NCBI GenBank assembly: GCA_002418835.1
Contig: DIEX01000034.1
Location: 354,640 to 418,639, forward strand
Length of the DNA stretch: 64,000 nucleotides
Origin: Spirochaetia bacterium UBA5763
GTDB taxonomy: Bacteria > Spirochaetota > UBA4802 > UBA5550
Direction of reading: 5' to 3'
How positions within the stretch are numbered: position 1 is the first letter of the stretch; every line of letters starts with the position of its first letter. Of this stretch, positions 7,436 to 16,147 are shown one piece after another. Below the pieces are notes generated by a model. That model worked only from the letters and a program-made list of their open reading frames with translations. It was not told the DNA's origin and ran no database searches. The position numbers and the translations under genes were made by a program.

Positions 7436-8431
7436 ATGTCATTCATAGAAGCTCAGCACTATTTAAAGAAGGGTGATTCTGTGGAGTGTCAGCTCTGCCC
7501 TCACAGGTGCCATATACGTGACGGTAAAAGCGGAATCTGCGGAGCAAGGGAGAACAAAAAAGGTGTACTCTATTCATCAATTTATGGTGAAGTTACTTCA
7601 ATGGCTATGGACCCCATGGAGAAGAAACCGTTGTATCATTTCTTTCCGGGGAGTCAGATTTTTTCTATAGGGACAAAAGGGTGTAACCTCAGGTGCCCCT
7701 TCTGCCAGAACTGGTCCATATCTCAGGAGCCTTCAGTCCGGTCATCATACAGGGCTCCTGAAGAGATTGTAAACATGGCACTTTCGGCCGGTTCGGTGGG
7801 TATTGCCTATACATATAATGAGCCCACGATCTGGTTTGAGTATGTGAAGGACTGCTCTCTTGCAGCAAAGGAGAAGGGACTTAAAAATGTGCTTGTTTCA
7901 AACGGGTTTGTTAATCCTGCGCCTCTGGATGAATTGACCGGTTTTATTGATGCCATGAATATTGATCTGAAATGTTATAATGATGAAACATATAAAAAAG
8001 TGATGAAAGCGGATCTCGGACCTGTTAAGGAAACAATAAAAAGGGCTCATGGTAACGGCTGTTTCCTGGAGATTACAACACTTGTTGTAACCGGAATTAA
8101 TGATAACATGGATGAACTTATTGAACTGGCGGAATTCATCGCTTCAGTTGACAGAAAAATTCCCTGGCATCTCTCCAGATATTACCCTTCATATAAGTAT
8201 AACAAACCTGCAACGGATATATCTTTCCTCACGGACATATGGGAGGCAGGGAGCCAGATACTGGATTACGTGTTTACAGGGAATGTGCACCCGTCTGATT
8301 CACATGGCGATACTATATGCCCGGAATGCCATACTGTTATAATAAGCAGAAACGGTTATCATACTGTAGTCAAGGATCTTGAACATGGCAGGTGTAAGTC
8401 GTGCGGCCATGAACTGGGGATTATACATTAG
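7436..8431 (+). CDS. amrS: AmmeMemoRadiSam system radical SAM enzyme
   Basis: A 331-residue radical SAM protein of the AmrS type (related to pyruvate formate-lyase activating enzymes). The cluster motif is CNLRCPFC (Cys 83, 87, 90), within the diagnostic GTKGCNLRCPFCQNW. An N-terminal Cys set (CQLCPHRCHIRDGKSGICGAR, 18-38) is typical of the family, and a zinc-ribbon-like ending (CPEC..CKSC) closes the protein. The genes usually found with it (AmmeMemo family AmrA and AmrB) are absent here, and the physiological substrate is not firmly known to me. An AGGAGGG site and a promoter lie just upstream. Confidence 0.9.
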   Translation: MSFIEAQHYLKKGDSVECQLCPHRCHIRDGKSGICGARENKKGVLYSSIYGEVTSMAMDPMEKKPLYHFFPGSQIFSIGTKGCNLRCPFCQNWSISQEPSVRSSYRAPEEIVNMALSAGSVGIAYTYNEPTIWFEYVKDCSLAAKEKGLKNVLVSNGFVNPAPLDELTGFIDAMNIDLKCYNDETYKKVMKADLGPVKETIKRAHGNGCFLEITTLVVTGINDNMDELIELAEFIASVDRKIPWHLSRYYPSYKYNKPATDISFLTDIWEAGSQILDYVFTGNVHPSDSHGDTICPECHTVIISRNGYHTVVKDLEHGRCKSCGHELGIIH

Positions 8432-8523
8432 GCAGTTGTTATAATATTCTTGACTCGTAACTTCTGAAGTAAAAAATGGATTATAAATATCCAATTGATT
8501 GTTATTAATGTAAAAGGTATGAA

Positions 8524-9573
8524 ATGAAAATATTAGTTACAGGCACAGCAGGTTTTATCGGGCACTTCGTCGCAGGGAGACTTGCTGAGCGCGGAGATGA
8601 AGTAATAGGGATTGATTCAATAAATGATTATTATGATGTAAACCTGAAGTACGGGCGTCTGAGCGGGGATGGCATCAGCAGGAGTGATGCTGATTCCGGC
8701 AGTAAAGTCCGGAGCAGCAGATTCAGCAACTACTCATTCATTAAAATGCATCTTGAAGATAGAAAGCGGATTGAAGAACTGTTCCATGTGGAAAAATTTG
8801 ACATGGTCTGCAATCTCGCTGCGCAGGCAGGTGTGAGATACTCTATCGAAAATCCCCATGCTTATATAGATTCAAATATTAACGGTTTTATGAATATACT
8901 TGAATGCTGCCGTCATAACAAGGTTAAGCATCTTGTGTTCGCAAGCAGTTCCTCTGTCTACGGGCTCAATGAGAAGATGCCCTTTGCCACTTCAGATAAT
9001 GTTGACCACCCTGTGAGCTTATACGCCGCAACCAAGAAGAGCAATGAGCTTATGGCCCACGCGTACAGCCATCTTTACGGGATCCCTGTAACCGGGCTCC
9101 GCTTTTTTACTGTGTACGGTCCCTGGGGGAGGCCTGATATGGCTTACTTCAAGTTTGCAAAGGCTATTTCAGAGGGGAAGTCTATCGATATATATAACAA
9201 CGGCGATATGCTCCGTGACTTCACGTATATAGATGATATAGTTGAAGGGGTTATACGTATCATTGATCTTGTTCCCGGCGGCAACAGCCGCTGGAGCGGG
9301 ATGAAGCCTGATCCCGGGAGTTCGAAAGCTCCTTATAAGATTTACAATATCGGAAACAACAGCCCGATGAAGCTCCTTGACTTTATAAAGATTATTGAGA
9401 AAGAGATGGGACTCGAAGCGGAGAAACGCTTTCTCCCTATGCAGCCGGGTGATGTCTATGCCACTTATGCAAATGTTGATGACCTCGCTGCTGACACCGG
9501 CTACAGGCCTTTTACTCCGGTGGAGGAGGGGATTGCACGTTTTGCAAAATGGTACAGGGAGTATTATAAGTAA
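8524..9573 (+). CDS. NAD-dependent sugar epimerase, UDP-glucuronate 4-epimerase type
   Basis: A 349-residue extended short-chain dehydrogenase/reductase. The NAD motif GTAGFIG is at 7-13. The family block GIDSINDYYDVNLKYGRL at 29-46, typical of UDP-glucuronate 4-epimerases, follows. The catalytic YAATK (Y167, K171) and an SSSSVYG strand complete the site. It probably converts UDP-glucuronate to UDP-galacturonate for surface polysaccharide. Residues about 47-68 (GDGISRSDADSGSKVRSSRF) look like a longer Ser-rich loop than usual. It is transcribed alone, and its stop codon sits in a hairpin facing the opposite repeat-protein gene. Confidence 0.88.
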   Translation: MKILVTGTAGFIGHFVAGRLAERGDEVIGIDSINDYYDVNLKYGRLSGDGISRSDADSGSKVRSSRFSNYSFIKMHLEDRKRIEELFHVEKFDMVCNLAAQAGVRYSIENPHAYIDSNINGFMNILECCRHNKVKHLVFASSSSVYGLNEKMPFATSDNVDHPVSLYAATKKSNELMAHAYSHLYGIPVTGLRFFTVYGPWGRPDMAYFKFAKAISEGKSIDIYNNGDMLRDFTYIDDIVEGVIRIIDLVPGGNSRWSGMKPDPGSSKAPYKIYNIGNNSPMKLLDFIKIIEKEMGLEAEKRFLPMQPGDVYATYANVDDLAADTGYRPFTPVEEGIARFAKWYREYYK

Positions 9574-9582
9574 TACTCCCTG
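9555..9582. terminator. 12-bp perfect hairpin overlapping the epimerase stop
   Basis: CAGGGAGTATTA and TAATACTCCCTG flank a 4-base loop TAAG. The left arm encodes the last residues of the epimerase and its TAA stop begins the right arm. The opposite gene ends 7 bases further on, so the hairpin probably ends both transcripts. Confidence 0.75.
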
Positions 9583-9588
9583 CCGGAA

Positions 9589-12500
9589 TCAGAAAGTGAT
9601 CCCCAGCACTCTGTGCTGCACTTCGCCATCCAGTTCAACACGCTTATAGATGAACTTCAGCAGACTGAACTTCGAGAAGCCGGTCTCTGATTCTGACTCA
9701 TACTCCCACAGAATTCCCCAGAGGCTCCCCCATGATTCGTATCCCCGTTCAGCCCGCTGAATTTTATAATAAGGTATACCGAGGAGAGCTGCCTGAAGGT
9801 CCGATTTCTCCGCAGGATCGTAATCCCTGTACCAGAGCGCTCCCAGTGCCCATAGCTGGAATTTACTGTCATCTGAATCTTTGCTGTCCCATGTGAGCGC
9901 GGGTGGTATCACCAGCGTGTGGGTGGTCTCTGTGCTCTCGTAGTACCATAACGGGAGAGCCCTTGTGTGAAAGTATCCTCCATCTTTTTCAACTGCTGCA
10001 AGCCAGAGAAGCCCTTCTATGTCATAGCCGCTCTTTGTCCACTCCGCATCCATGAGGAGTCCCCATAGAGCCTGTATCCGTTTTACTTCCGGATCTATCT
10101 CGAATTCAATTGTTGTAAAAAGCATTGAGTATTCATGGTAGTTTCCACTGTCATTGCTGATGTGGTCATATAGATAGAGGAAGTTCTCTCTGCTGTAGCC
10201 CGGCTTACTGTTCAGGTAAAGTCCGCAGATGATATAAGTGTTATCGTTATTTTTTTCGTCCCACGCTGAAAAATAGAGGGGAGCTATGTGAAAGTATCCG
10301 TCATCCCCGGACTTATGATAAATGAAAGGGAGGAGCCATCTCCTTGTGTAATCTCCGGTTATCCCTTTTTCGTAGTCGTAGAACCAGAGAATGTTGGTAT
10401 GGCTGCTTTGGTTATCCGTACTGTGATAGTATAGAGGGACAATGGGGGCCCAGAATGTATAGGCTTTTTCCTCAGGTTCTTCAACGTCATGCCTGTAATG
10501 GAAAAAGGATAATGAGAGATTGTCGCTCCAGGGTTTCCCTGCGTCTGATGATTCTGTGCTGCTGTGATAGAATACCGGTATAAGCCATTTTTCTTTTGTG
10601 ACGAGAGGGATGTTTCTGTTGTCCGGATCAACAGTATAATGATAATGAGAAGTGCTGTAGAGACCATACAACAGAGAGAAACCTGCATCTCCATTATTTG
10701 AATCATTCTTACTCCTGTATATCCCCATGAGCGTGGAGTGTTCCTTTTTGCCGTTATCATCGCCGTAATAGTAGAATGGCCGGAAGTAATTTTCGTAATG
10801 GCCATCCATATCAGAAACATTAAAAAGTCCGTATAACGCGCTGTATGAATAATCCTCTGTGTCAGGATACTTTTCGTTTTTATACAGGCCGAAGAGTATG
10901 CTTGATGAATTACTATCTGAGGAGAATTCATTATAATATCCAAGCAGGAAAAAAGTCCCGTTTTTCTTCTCTGCCGCAGCGGGATCACTGCACTTCTCTG
11001 TAACACTGTGATAGTAGAGCAGCGGAAGGCCGAAAAGGGTGTAATCTGATGTGGTGACATCTGATCCTTTATCTTCGGTTTCAGTTTCAGAGACCATGTA
11101 AAGAGGGAATATCCATCTCAATGTGTCGGATGTTTTATAATCGTTGTAAACCTTCTGTTCTTCGGTTCTGTTTTTTTCATCTGATGCAGTGTCTTCCGAA
11201 GAGGGTAATTCATGTCTGTCGTGAGTTACATTATTCTTATAGAAAACTACAGGTATAGAACTGAACCACAATGTTGATGTTTCATCTTTTTCTTCGTTAT
11301 ATCTGTAGAAATGAAATAGACTGAGGTTAAGCCTGTAGATTGATGATTCATCATCAGCTTTTTTTCTGCTTCTGTTCATATATAAAGGAGTGTATGTTGA
11401 GCTGTGCAGAATATTATCTTCAGTATGGTTTTTATGCCACACAAGAGGTATTACTCTCCAGCCCTCTTTTTCAGGTGAATCGTACCAGTTTATAATGGGC
11501 CAGAGTACTGTATATTCGTGCATCTTTTTGTCATGATCATATTCATGCCAGTATGCGTTAAGCATATAACCTTTGCTGTATGATTCACCTATCCTCTGGT
11601 AACCGTAGAACGGGAAGAATACAAGGTACTCGGTTTCATCCTGCTTATATGAGACGTAGTTCAGTATGACCTTGATCCTGTCATCAGAGTTTTCATCCCA
11701 TGTGAGCCATGATAAAGGCAGGATGCGCAGGTGTCTTTTGGAGTCAGCTTTTTCAAATGCCATAAGTCCGTAAAGAGCGTGGAACCCCCAGAAGTTTGTT
11801 GAACTCTCCCTGCTTACCCTGTTCTTCTTTGAGATAGTTATTTCACCTGAAGGCTGCTCCTCTTCATAGATCTTCTCCTCGCCGCTTTTCATCGGTACAG
11901 TTACCCTTGTTGAAACACTTGCCATCTCCACAAGCCACGAGACATCGATATCAAGGTAAACTCCCCGCTGGTTGGTCCCCAGGCTCGCGTCAATTACAGG
12001 ATTTGTCCCTGCAAGGACTGACCGTGAATAGCCCAGAATGTTTATGTAGTTGCTCCCTGTGCCGTTCTTTTTTGCTGTTTCAAAATAGAGTGGGAGGAAC
12101 AGTGTTGTGTCTCTTTTGTCTGTTTCAAAATTCCAGTAGAGTGGTGCAACGATCCTGGTGAAGTATCCCTTATGCTCAAGACTGTCGTGATGATAATAAA
12201 GTGGCGCAATCCAGGTTGTTTCACCCTCTGCCGGATTTTCATGATTGTAATAAAAGGGTACCCATGTATTCAGATAATCACCGGTTTTACTGTTACTCTT
12301 TTTATAATGAATGAGGCACGTCCATTTTGCATCCTCTTCAGGTGACCATTTATGATAGTATAATGGCGAGTAAGTGACACCTGCCTCCTCTGTCCACCCT
12401 GAGGGCCTGAAGAAGAACGGCATGTAGAACCTGTAGCCCCCTTCGCCCGGTTCATGAAAGACAAAAGGGATAAACCAGAATCTTTTCATCTCTCCTTCGC

Positions 12501-13470
12501 TGCCGCGTTTCCAGTCAATTAACCACAGCAGGTTGGTGTGTGTACCTTCATTATCCTTTGAATGATAGTATAGCGGGATTGCCGGGAACCAGAATTCGGA
12601 GGCCTTTGTTTCACCTGTCCACTTGCCGTCATACACGCTGTTATAGCAGAAAAGAAGTGACTTGAATGAGTCTTCATATTCATATGCGGATTTACCTGCT
12701 GAATATGTGTAGTTCATATTCTTTGATCTTTTGAATAGAGGGAATAAACTTATCCAGTACTCTCCGTTACTGTGCCTGTTATAGAGAAAAACCGGCGGCA
12801 GCATGTGCGTATATCCGTTATCCCCCGGTTCATGAAAAAGAAGTGGTGTCATCCAGAACCGTTTAAGGGTCTCCTCGCCGTTTTTGTCTCTGCGCCATGA
12901 ATAGTCAAGGAGCCAGCCGACATTCATGTGTCCCCCCCAGTTGTCAGTGCTGCGATAAATCAGCGGGATGATTGGCGCCCACCATATACGCTCAGGCTTT
13001 TCAGATGCCGGGCGTTTTGTGTAAAAATAGCCGTGAAGCCATGATACGCTGTAATTATCCTCCCATCCTTTGTTGTCACTGCTGCTCCCTGATATAAACA
13101 GCGGATTAATCCTGTATTTTTCTATGCCGTCTGTTTCCCAGTAGGTAAGGGTGATGGGGATGAATGAATATGTTCGGTTGTCAATCCTGCTTTCCAGTGT
13201 GTGATATAACGGGAACAATCTTACGGAGCTGTACTTCGGGTAATCGGTATATTTAAAAATCCAGAGGAACATGAATGAGTAGTGGTTCTCCCATGTCTCT
13301 CTCTGGAGAAAAAACATATCGGGATTATACTTCATCTCCTTTTCGCTGCCGAAAACTTTTTCGTCCTCTTCGTAGAGGTCGTCCCAGTCACGGGCGGAGG
13401 CTGTAGTTGAAATGAGTAAAAGGGAAAAGAAGAGAAAGGCTGCTGAAATTAAAAATTTCTTTATTGTCAT
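9589..13470 (-). CDS. very large exported Trp/Tyr-rich repeat protein
   Basis: A 1293-residue protein with a clear signal peptide (1-26, ending TTASA before RDWDD), so exported. The mature chain is built from many diverged units of about 60-100 residues. Units contain an element like P-L-Y-Y-H-S-x-D-N-x-x-x-H-T-N, followed by L-W-x-D-[WY] and then R-W-x-P-F-x-x-H-x-x-G-x-x-G-Y. Examples start near residues 165, 295 and 1035. Trp, Tyr, Phe and His are very abundant, Cys is rare, and alternation of aromatic and polar residues suggests beta strands. This could be a beta-barrel, a beta-propeller array or a surface fibre. I do not recognise a family. It lies downstream of the OmpA/propeller gene on the same strand, separated by a strong palindromic terminator. 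Confidence 0.8.
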   Translation of the reverse strand: MTIKKFLISAAFLFFSLLLISTTASARDWDDLYEEDEKVFGSEKEMKYNPDMFFLQRETWENHYSFMFLWIFKYTDYPKYSSVRLFPLYHTLESRIDNRTYSFIPITLTYWETDGIEKYRINPLFISGSSSDNKGWEDNYSVSWLHGYFYTKRPASEKPERIWWAPIIPLIYRSTDNWGGHMNVGWLLDYSWRRDKNGEETLKRFWMTPLLFHEPGDNGYTHMLPPVFLYNRHSNGEYWISLFPLFKRSKNMNYTYSAGKSAYEYEDSFKSLLFCYNSVYDGKWTGETKASEFWFPAIPLYYHSKDNEGTHTNLLWLIDWKRGSEGEMKRFWFIPFVFHEPGEGGYRFYMPFFFRPSGWTEEAGVTYSPLYYHKWSPEEDAKWTCLIHYKKSNSKTGDYLNTWVPFYYNHENPAEGETTWIAPLYYHHDSLEHKGYFTRIVAPLYWNFETDKRDTTLFLPLYFETAKKNGTGSNYINILGYSRSVLAGTNPVIDASLGTNQRGVYLDIDVSWLVEMASVSTRVTVPMKSGEEKIYEEEQPSGEITISKKNRVSRESSTNFWGFHALYGLMAFEKADSKRHLRILPLSWLTWDENSDDRIKVILNYVSYKQDETEYLVFFPFYGYQRIGESYSKGYMLNAYWHEYDHDKKMHEYTVLWPIINWYDSPEKEGWRVIPLVWHKNHTEDNILHSSTYTPLYMNRSRKKADDESSIYRLNLSLFHFYRYNEEKDETSTLWFSSIPVVFYKNNVTHDRHELPSSEDTASDEKNRTEEQKVYNDYKTSDTLRWIFPLYMVSETETEDKGSDVTTSDYTLFGLPLLYYHSVTEKCSDPAAAEKKNGTFFLLGYYNEFSSDSNSSSILFGLYKNEKYPDTEDYSYSALYGLFNVSDMDGHYENYFRPFYYYGDDNGKKEHSTLMGIYRSKNDSNNGDAGFSLLYGLYSTSHYHYTVDPDNRNIPLVTKEKWLIPVFYHSSTESSDAGKPWSDNLSLSFFHYRHDVEEPEEKAYTFWAPIVPLYYHSTDNQSSHTNILWFYDYEKGITGDYTRRWLLPFIYHKSGDDGYFHIAPLYFSAWDEKNNDNTYIICGLYLNSKPGYSRENFLYLYDHISNDSGNYHEYSMLFTTIEFEIDPEVKRIQALWGLLMDAEWTKSGYDIEGLLWLAAVEKDGGYFHTRALPLWYYESTETTHTLVIPPALTWDSKDSDDSKFQLWALGALWYRDYDPAEKSDLQAALLGIPYYKIQRAERGYESWGSLWGILWEYESESETGFSKFSLLKFIYKRVELDGEVQHRVLGITF

Positions 13471-13542
13471 TGATGCTCCGTTGGTTCAACGATATGAATT
13501 TCAGAAATATAAAGATATAAAAAGGGCGTTACTCTGTCAAGT

Positions 13543-13570
13543 AAAGCAAGGGGCAGCTGCCCCTTGCTTT
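13543..13570 (-). terminator. 28-bp perfect palindrome between two large exported-protein genes
   Basis: AAAGCAAGGGGCAG is followed directly by its exact complement. As RNA it forms a 12-bp GC-rich stem with a 4-base loop ending in TTT in either direction. It lies 17 bases after the OmpA-fusion stop and should end that transcript before the repeat-protein gene. Confidence 0.75.
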
Positions 13571-13587
13571 ATGATTTATATCTTCGA

Positions 13588-15642
13588 TTATTTCCCCGTC
13601 ACAAAGAACTCTGTTCTTCTGTTTTTCTTCCTCCCCGCAGCAGTTTTATTGTCAGCGATAGGTTTATTCTCCCCTAAGCCCACGGACTTCAGGCGCTCGG
13701 GGCTTATCCCCTGTTTGATCATATATTCTGTGACAGCATCGGCCCGGCGCTCGGAGAGTTTCTGGTTGTATGCTGTGCCGCCGGATGAGTCTGTGTGTCC
13801 GCGCACTTCAAGTTTTATGGAGGGGGTGCGCTTCATCTGGTCAATAATCCTGTCAAGGATGTTCAGTGACTCCTTCCTGAGATAAGCTTTCCCCACTTCA
13901 AAATGTATGTTGTCAACAACTATCCCTTTACCTGTCTCAATCCGTTTCAGGTTTATCTTTTTATCTTTATCGTCCCGTGACGTTATCACTTTCTCAGGCA
14001 TGTAGCCTGTTGAATCAGCGGTGATCTCCACATCATTCATGTCGGGAACTTCTATCACCTGGTCAGGATTCTTTATGGAATATTTCTGAGAGAATATAAG
14101 TTTTCCGTTCTCCCATTTCCGTACTTCAACAGTTGACGGCACAGGGCGACCCTCGTCATCCTGTACTGTTATCTTCAGATCCTTCATAGGGATCTGATCA
14201 TCTTTCTTCTGCTGCTTCTGCTCTTTCTGTTCTTTATCCCTGTCAGAGGTTTCTTTCTTCAGCTTGCTGAGCTCATCTTTATTGACTTCTTTTTCATCAC
14301 CGAGTCTGTTATATGGGTCGTAGTAGCCGTCACCTCCGTCAACAAGCCTGGGGTAGTAATCTGTTCCTATTGCGTAAAGGTAGTTGCCGGCAGGGAGAAA
14401 CATAATCCCGCCGGATGCAACAGGCTGAGATGGCGCGCCGGGGAACTGCGGAGAGTATTCCCATGTTTTGCTCCTGTCCATTATGCTGAAAGCTTCAATC
14501 TTCGCCCATGCGATGTCTCTCCCCCCGATCTTTTTATCGAACGTAGTGGCAACATATATCTGGTCGCGGATTGTGACAAAGTAGGGGGCCTTCTGCTCAC
14601 CGAACTCAAGGGAGTTAATAACATTGCCGTTCTCCGGGTCTGTAACTACAACAGTGCCGTTATTCACTGTAAAGAGAATAGCCCTCTCAGTGAAAGAGGG
14701 ATTCGATGTGATAAGCCCGCTGTACTGCTTCGACCAGAGGAGCTCTCCGCTCTTCAGGTCTATTGATAAAAGTTCTTCTCCTGAGGCAAAGTAGACTCTC
14801 TGCCTGTACACCACGGGGGGGTATATCCTGTGGGGATTCTGCACCTGCTTAACCCACACTGTCTTCCCTGTGTCTGCCCTGAGGCAGTAGAGCGAGTAGG
14901 TGTTCTTCCTGTAATCCATTGACTGAGTGAATATATATTCATCATAGAAGGATGGAAATTTGCTCCAGCTTTTTATCTCGTCATTATTCCATAACATATG
15001 CCCGTTAACAAGTTCGCGTGAGATAAGTTCGTTGCGTGTGCCGTAGTAGATCACGTCACCCACAATCACAGGGTCGGAGTAGATGCTGTCAACCATTGCA
15101 TAAGTCGATTTCTCCGGGTTCCAGTTTCCCGCTCCCCGCACAGGGTCTGTTCTATCTTTAAGCGGCACCCTCTCTCCAGGTTTAACTTTCAGGTTGGGGT
15201 CATCGGTGCGCATACCTGTGCGGGCCCAGATTACCTTTCCTGTGCGTTTATCAAGGCAGTAGAGCGCGATGTTATCTGTGATGAAGAGCCTGTCACCGCG
15301 GATAAGGGGATACTTCCCTTTGCCGAAGGCTTTCCCCGAAGCCCTGAACTGATCGGAGAGCTCCATGAGGCTCACCTTCCAGAGAAGCCTGCCGCGCTCC
15401 TCATCAAGGCAGTAGACATTTTTTACAAGGTCAAGAAAGTAGACCCTGCCGTCTGATGTGATGGGATTGAGCACCACATTGTCAGCCTGGAAGAGCCACT
15501 TGAGGTTGCTGTTTTTCACGGTGATTTCGTCATTGTTCCCTGTGAAATAAATATTGCCTTTATATATAGGCCAGTCTTCAGCATGAAGAGTAAGGGATGC
15601 TATTATGATGAGGGGGATCAGTAACAGGTTTTTTTTAAACAT
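13588..15642 (-). CDS. exported beta-propeller (PQQ-like) protein with C-terminal OmpA domain
   Basis: A 684-residue protein with a signal peptide (1-21). Residues about 22-430 form a PQQ/WD-like propeller with repeated blades such as LYCLDKRTGKVIWAR, LYCLRADTGKTVWVK and LLSIDLKSGELLWSK. Residues about 445-485 are a Lys/Glu/Gln-rich linker. A PEGA-like segment (about 490-560) follows, then an OmpA C-terminal domain (about 567-684) with RGHTDSSGGTAYNQKLSERRADAV, whose Asp and Arg bind peptidoglycan. The likely role is a periplasmic scaffold tying the cell wall to an outer-membrane or surface complex, comparable to BamB-like propellers in fold only. The neighbouring 1293-residue protein is a candidate partner. 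A GGAGG lies just before the ATG. Confidence 0.85.
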   Translation of the reverse strand: MFKKNLLLIPLIIIASLTLHAEDWPIYKGNIYFTGNNDEITVKNSNLKWLFQADNVVLNPITSDGRVYFLDLVKNVYCLDEERGRLLWKVSLMELSDQFRASGKAFGKGKYPLIRGDRLFITDNIALYCLDKRTGKVIWARTGMRTDDPNLKVKPGERVPLKDRTDPVRGAGNWNPEKSTYAMVDSIYSDPVIVGDVIYYGTRNELISRELVNGHMLWNNDEIKSWSKFPSFYDEYIFTQSMDYRKNTYSLYCLRADTGKTVWVKQVQNPHRIYPPVVYRQRVYFASGEELLSIDLKSGELLWSKQYSGLITSNPSFTERAILFTVNNGTVVVTDPENGNVINSLEFGEQKAPYFVTIRDQIYVATTFDKKIGGRDIAWAKIEAFSIMDRSKTWEYSPQFPGAPSQPVASGGIMFLPAGNYLYAIGTDYYPRLVDGGDGYYDPYNRLGDEKEVNKDELSKLKKETSDRDKEQKEQKQQKKDDQIPMKDLKITVQDDEGRPVPSTVEVRKWENGKLIFSQKYSIKNPDQVIEVPDMNDVEITADSTGYMPEKVITSRDDKDKKINLKRIETGKGIVVDNIHFEVGKAYLRKESLNILDRIIDQMKRTPSIKLEVRGHTDSSGGTAYNQKLSERRADAVTEYMIKQGISPERLKSVGLGENKPIADNKTAAGRKKNRRTEFFVTGK

Positions 15643-15780
15643 GGCTCCTCCGGATTGCGGAATCTATAACAACTATAATATTATACAGACTCCCCCTTTG
15701 AAAAGACAGCATTTTTTCAGGCATGAGCGGGCTTTAAACACGCAACCCCATGCACCGCAACCGAATCTCTGAAAACTATA

Positions 15781-16032
15781 ATTGCAGCTTAAAGTATTAA
15801 AACCTGAGCTACGAGCTTTGAAATTGCAGCTAAAAGCTTTAAAATCAGAGTTAAGAGCTTTGAAATTGCAGCTCAAAGCATTAAAATCAGAGCTACGAGC
15901 TTTGAAATTGCAGCTTAAAGCTTTAAAATCAGAGTTAAGAGCTTTGAAATTGCAGCCCAAAGCTTTGAAATCAGAGCTACGAGCTTTGAAATCGCAGCTT
16001 AAAGCTTTAAAACCGGAGCTCCGGGCTTTGAA
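15781..16032. repeat. six contiguous 42-bp tandem repeats (minisatellite)
   Basis: Exactly six copies of a 42-bp unit beginning ATTGCAGCTTAAAGC, with no spacer and no length change. Each unit is two related 21-bp halves. Copies 2 and 4 (GAGTTAAGAGC) alternate with copies 1, 3 and 5 (GAGCTACGAGC), giving an 84-bp higher-order period. The plus strand reads as a 14-residue repeat LQLKALKSELRALK, amphipathic and coiled-coil-like. The minus strand is also open (repeat like NFKALSCDFKARSS). Neither frame has an ATG or a ribosome site: the plus frame opens at TTG 15782 and the minus frame at TTG 16071. I therefore record a repeat and not a gene. It lies between the divergent OmpA-fusion and RNase H genes. 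Confidence 0.9.
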
Positions 16033-16147
16033 ATCAATAACATTTATTGAAAGTCTATTTTCTGACCTCAAAGCCTGAACCGGCTGTATTAAAATCGGAT
16101 TGACATATCCTCAGTTCACCTTTTTTTAAAGTATGGAGATGAATGAA

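Noticed and set aside
10359..11060. A 233-residue minus-strand frame inside the giant repeat-protein gene
   Set aside because: It is a shadow of the repeat gene in another frame, with Thr/Ile/Ser-rich composition typical of frame-shifted aromatic repeats.
15781..16032. CRISPR array
   Set aside because: The copies are contiguous with no unique spacers.
15673..16071. A minus-strand frame of 132 residues and a plus-strand frame of 98 residues across the 42-bp repeats
   Set aside because: Both begin at TTG without a ribosome site and are the trivial result of a stop-free repeat of length divisible by three. Kept as a repeat, with coding use left open.
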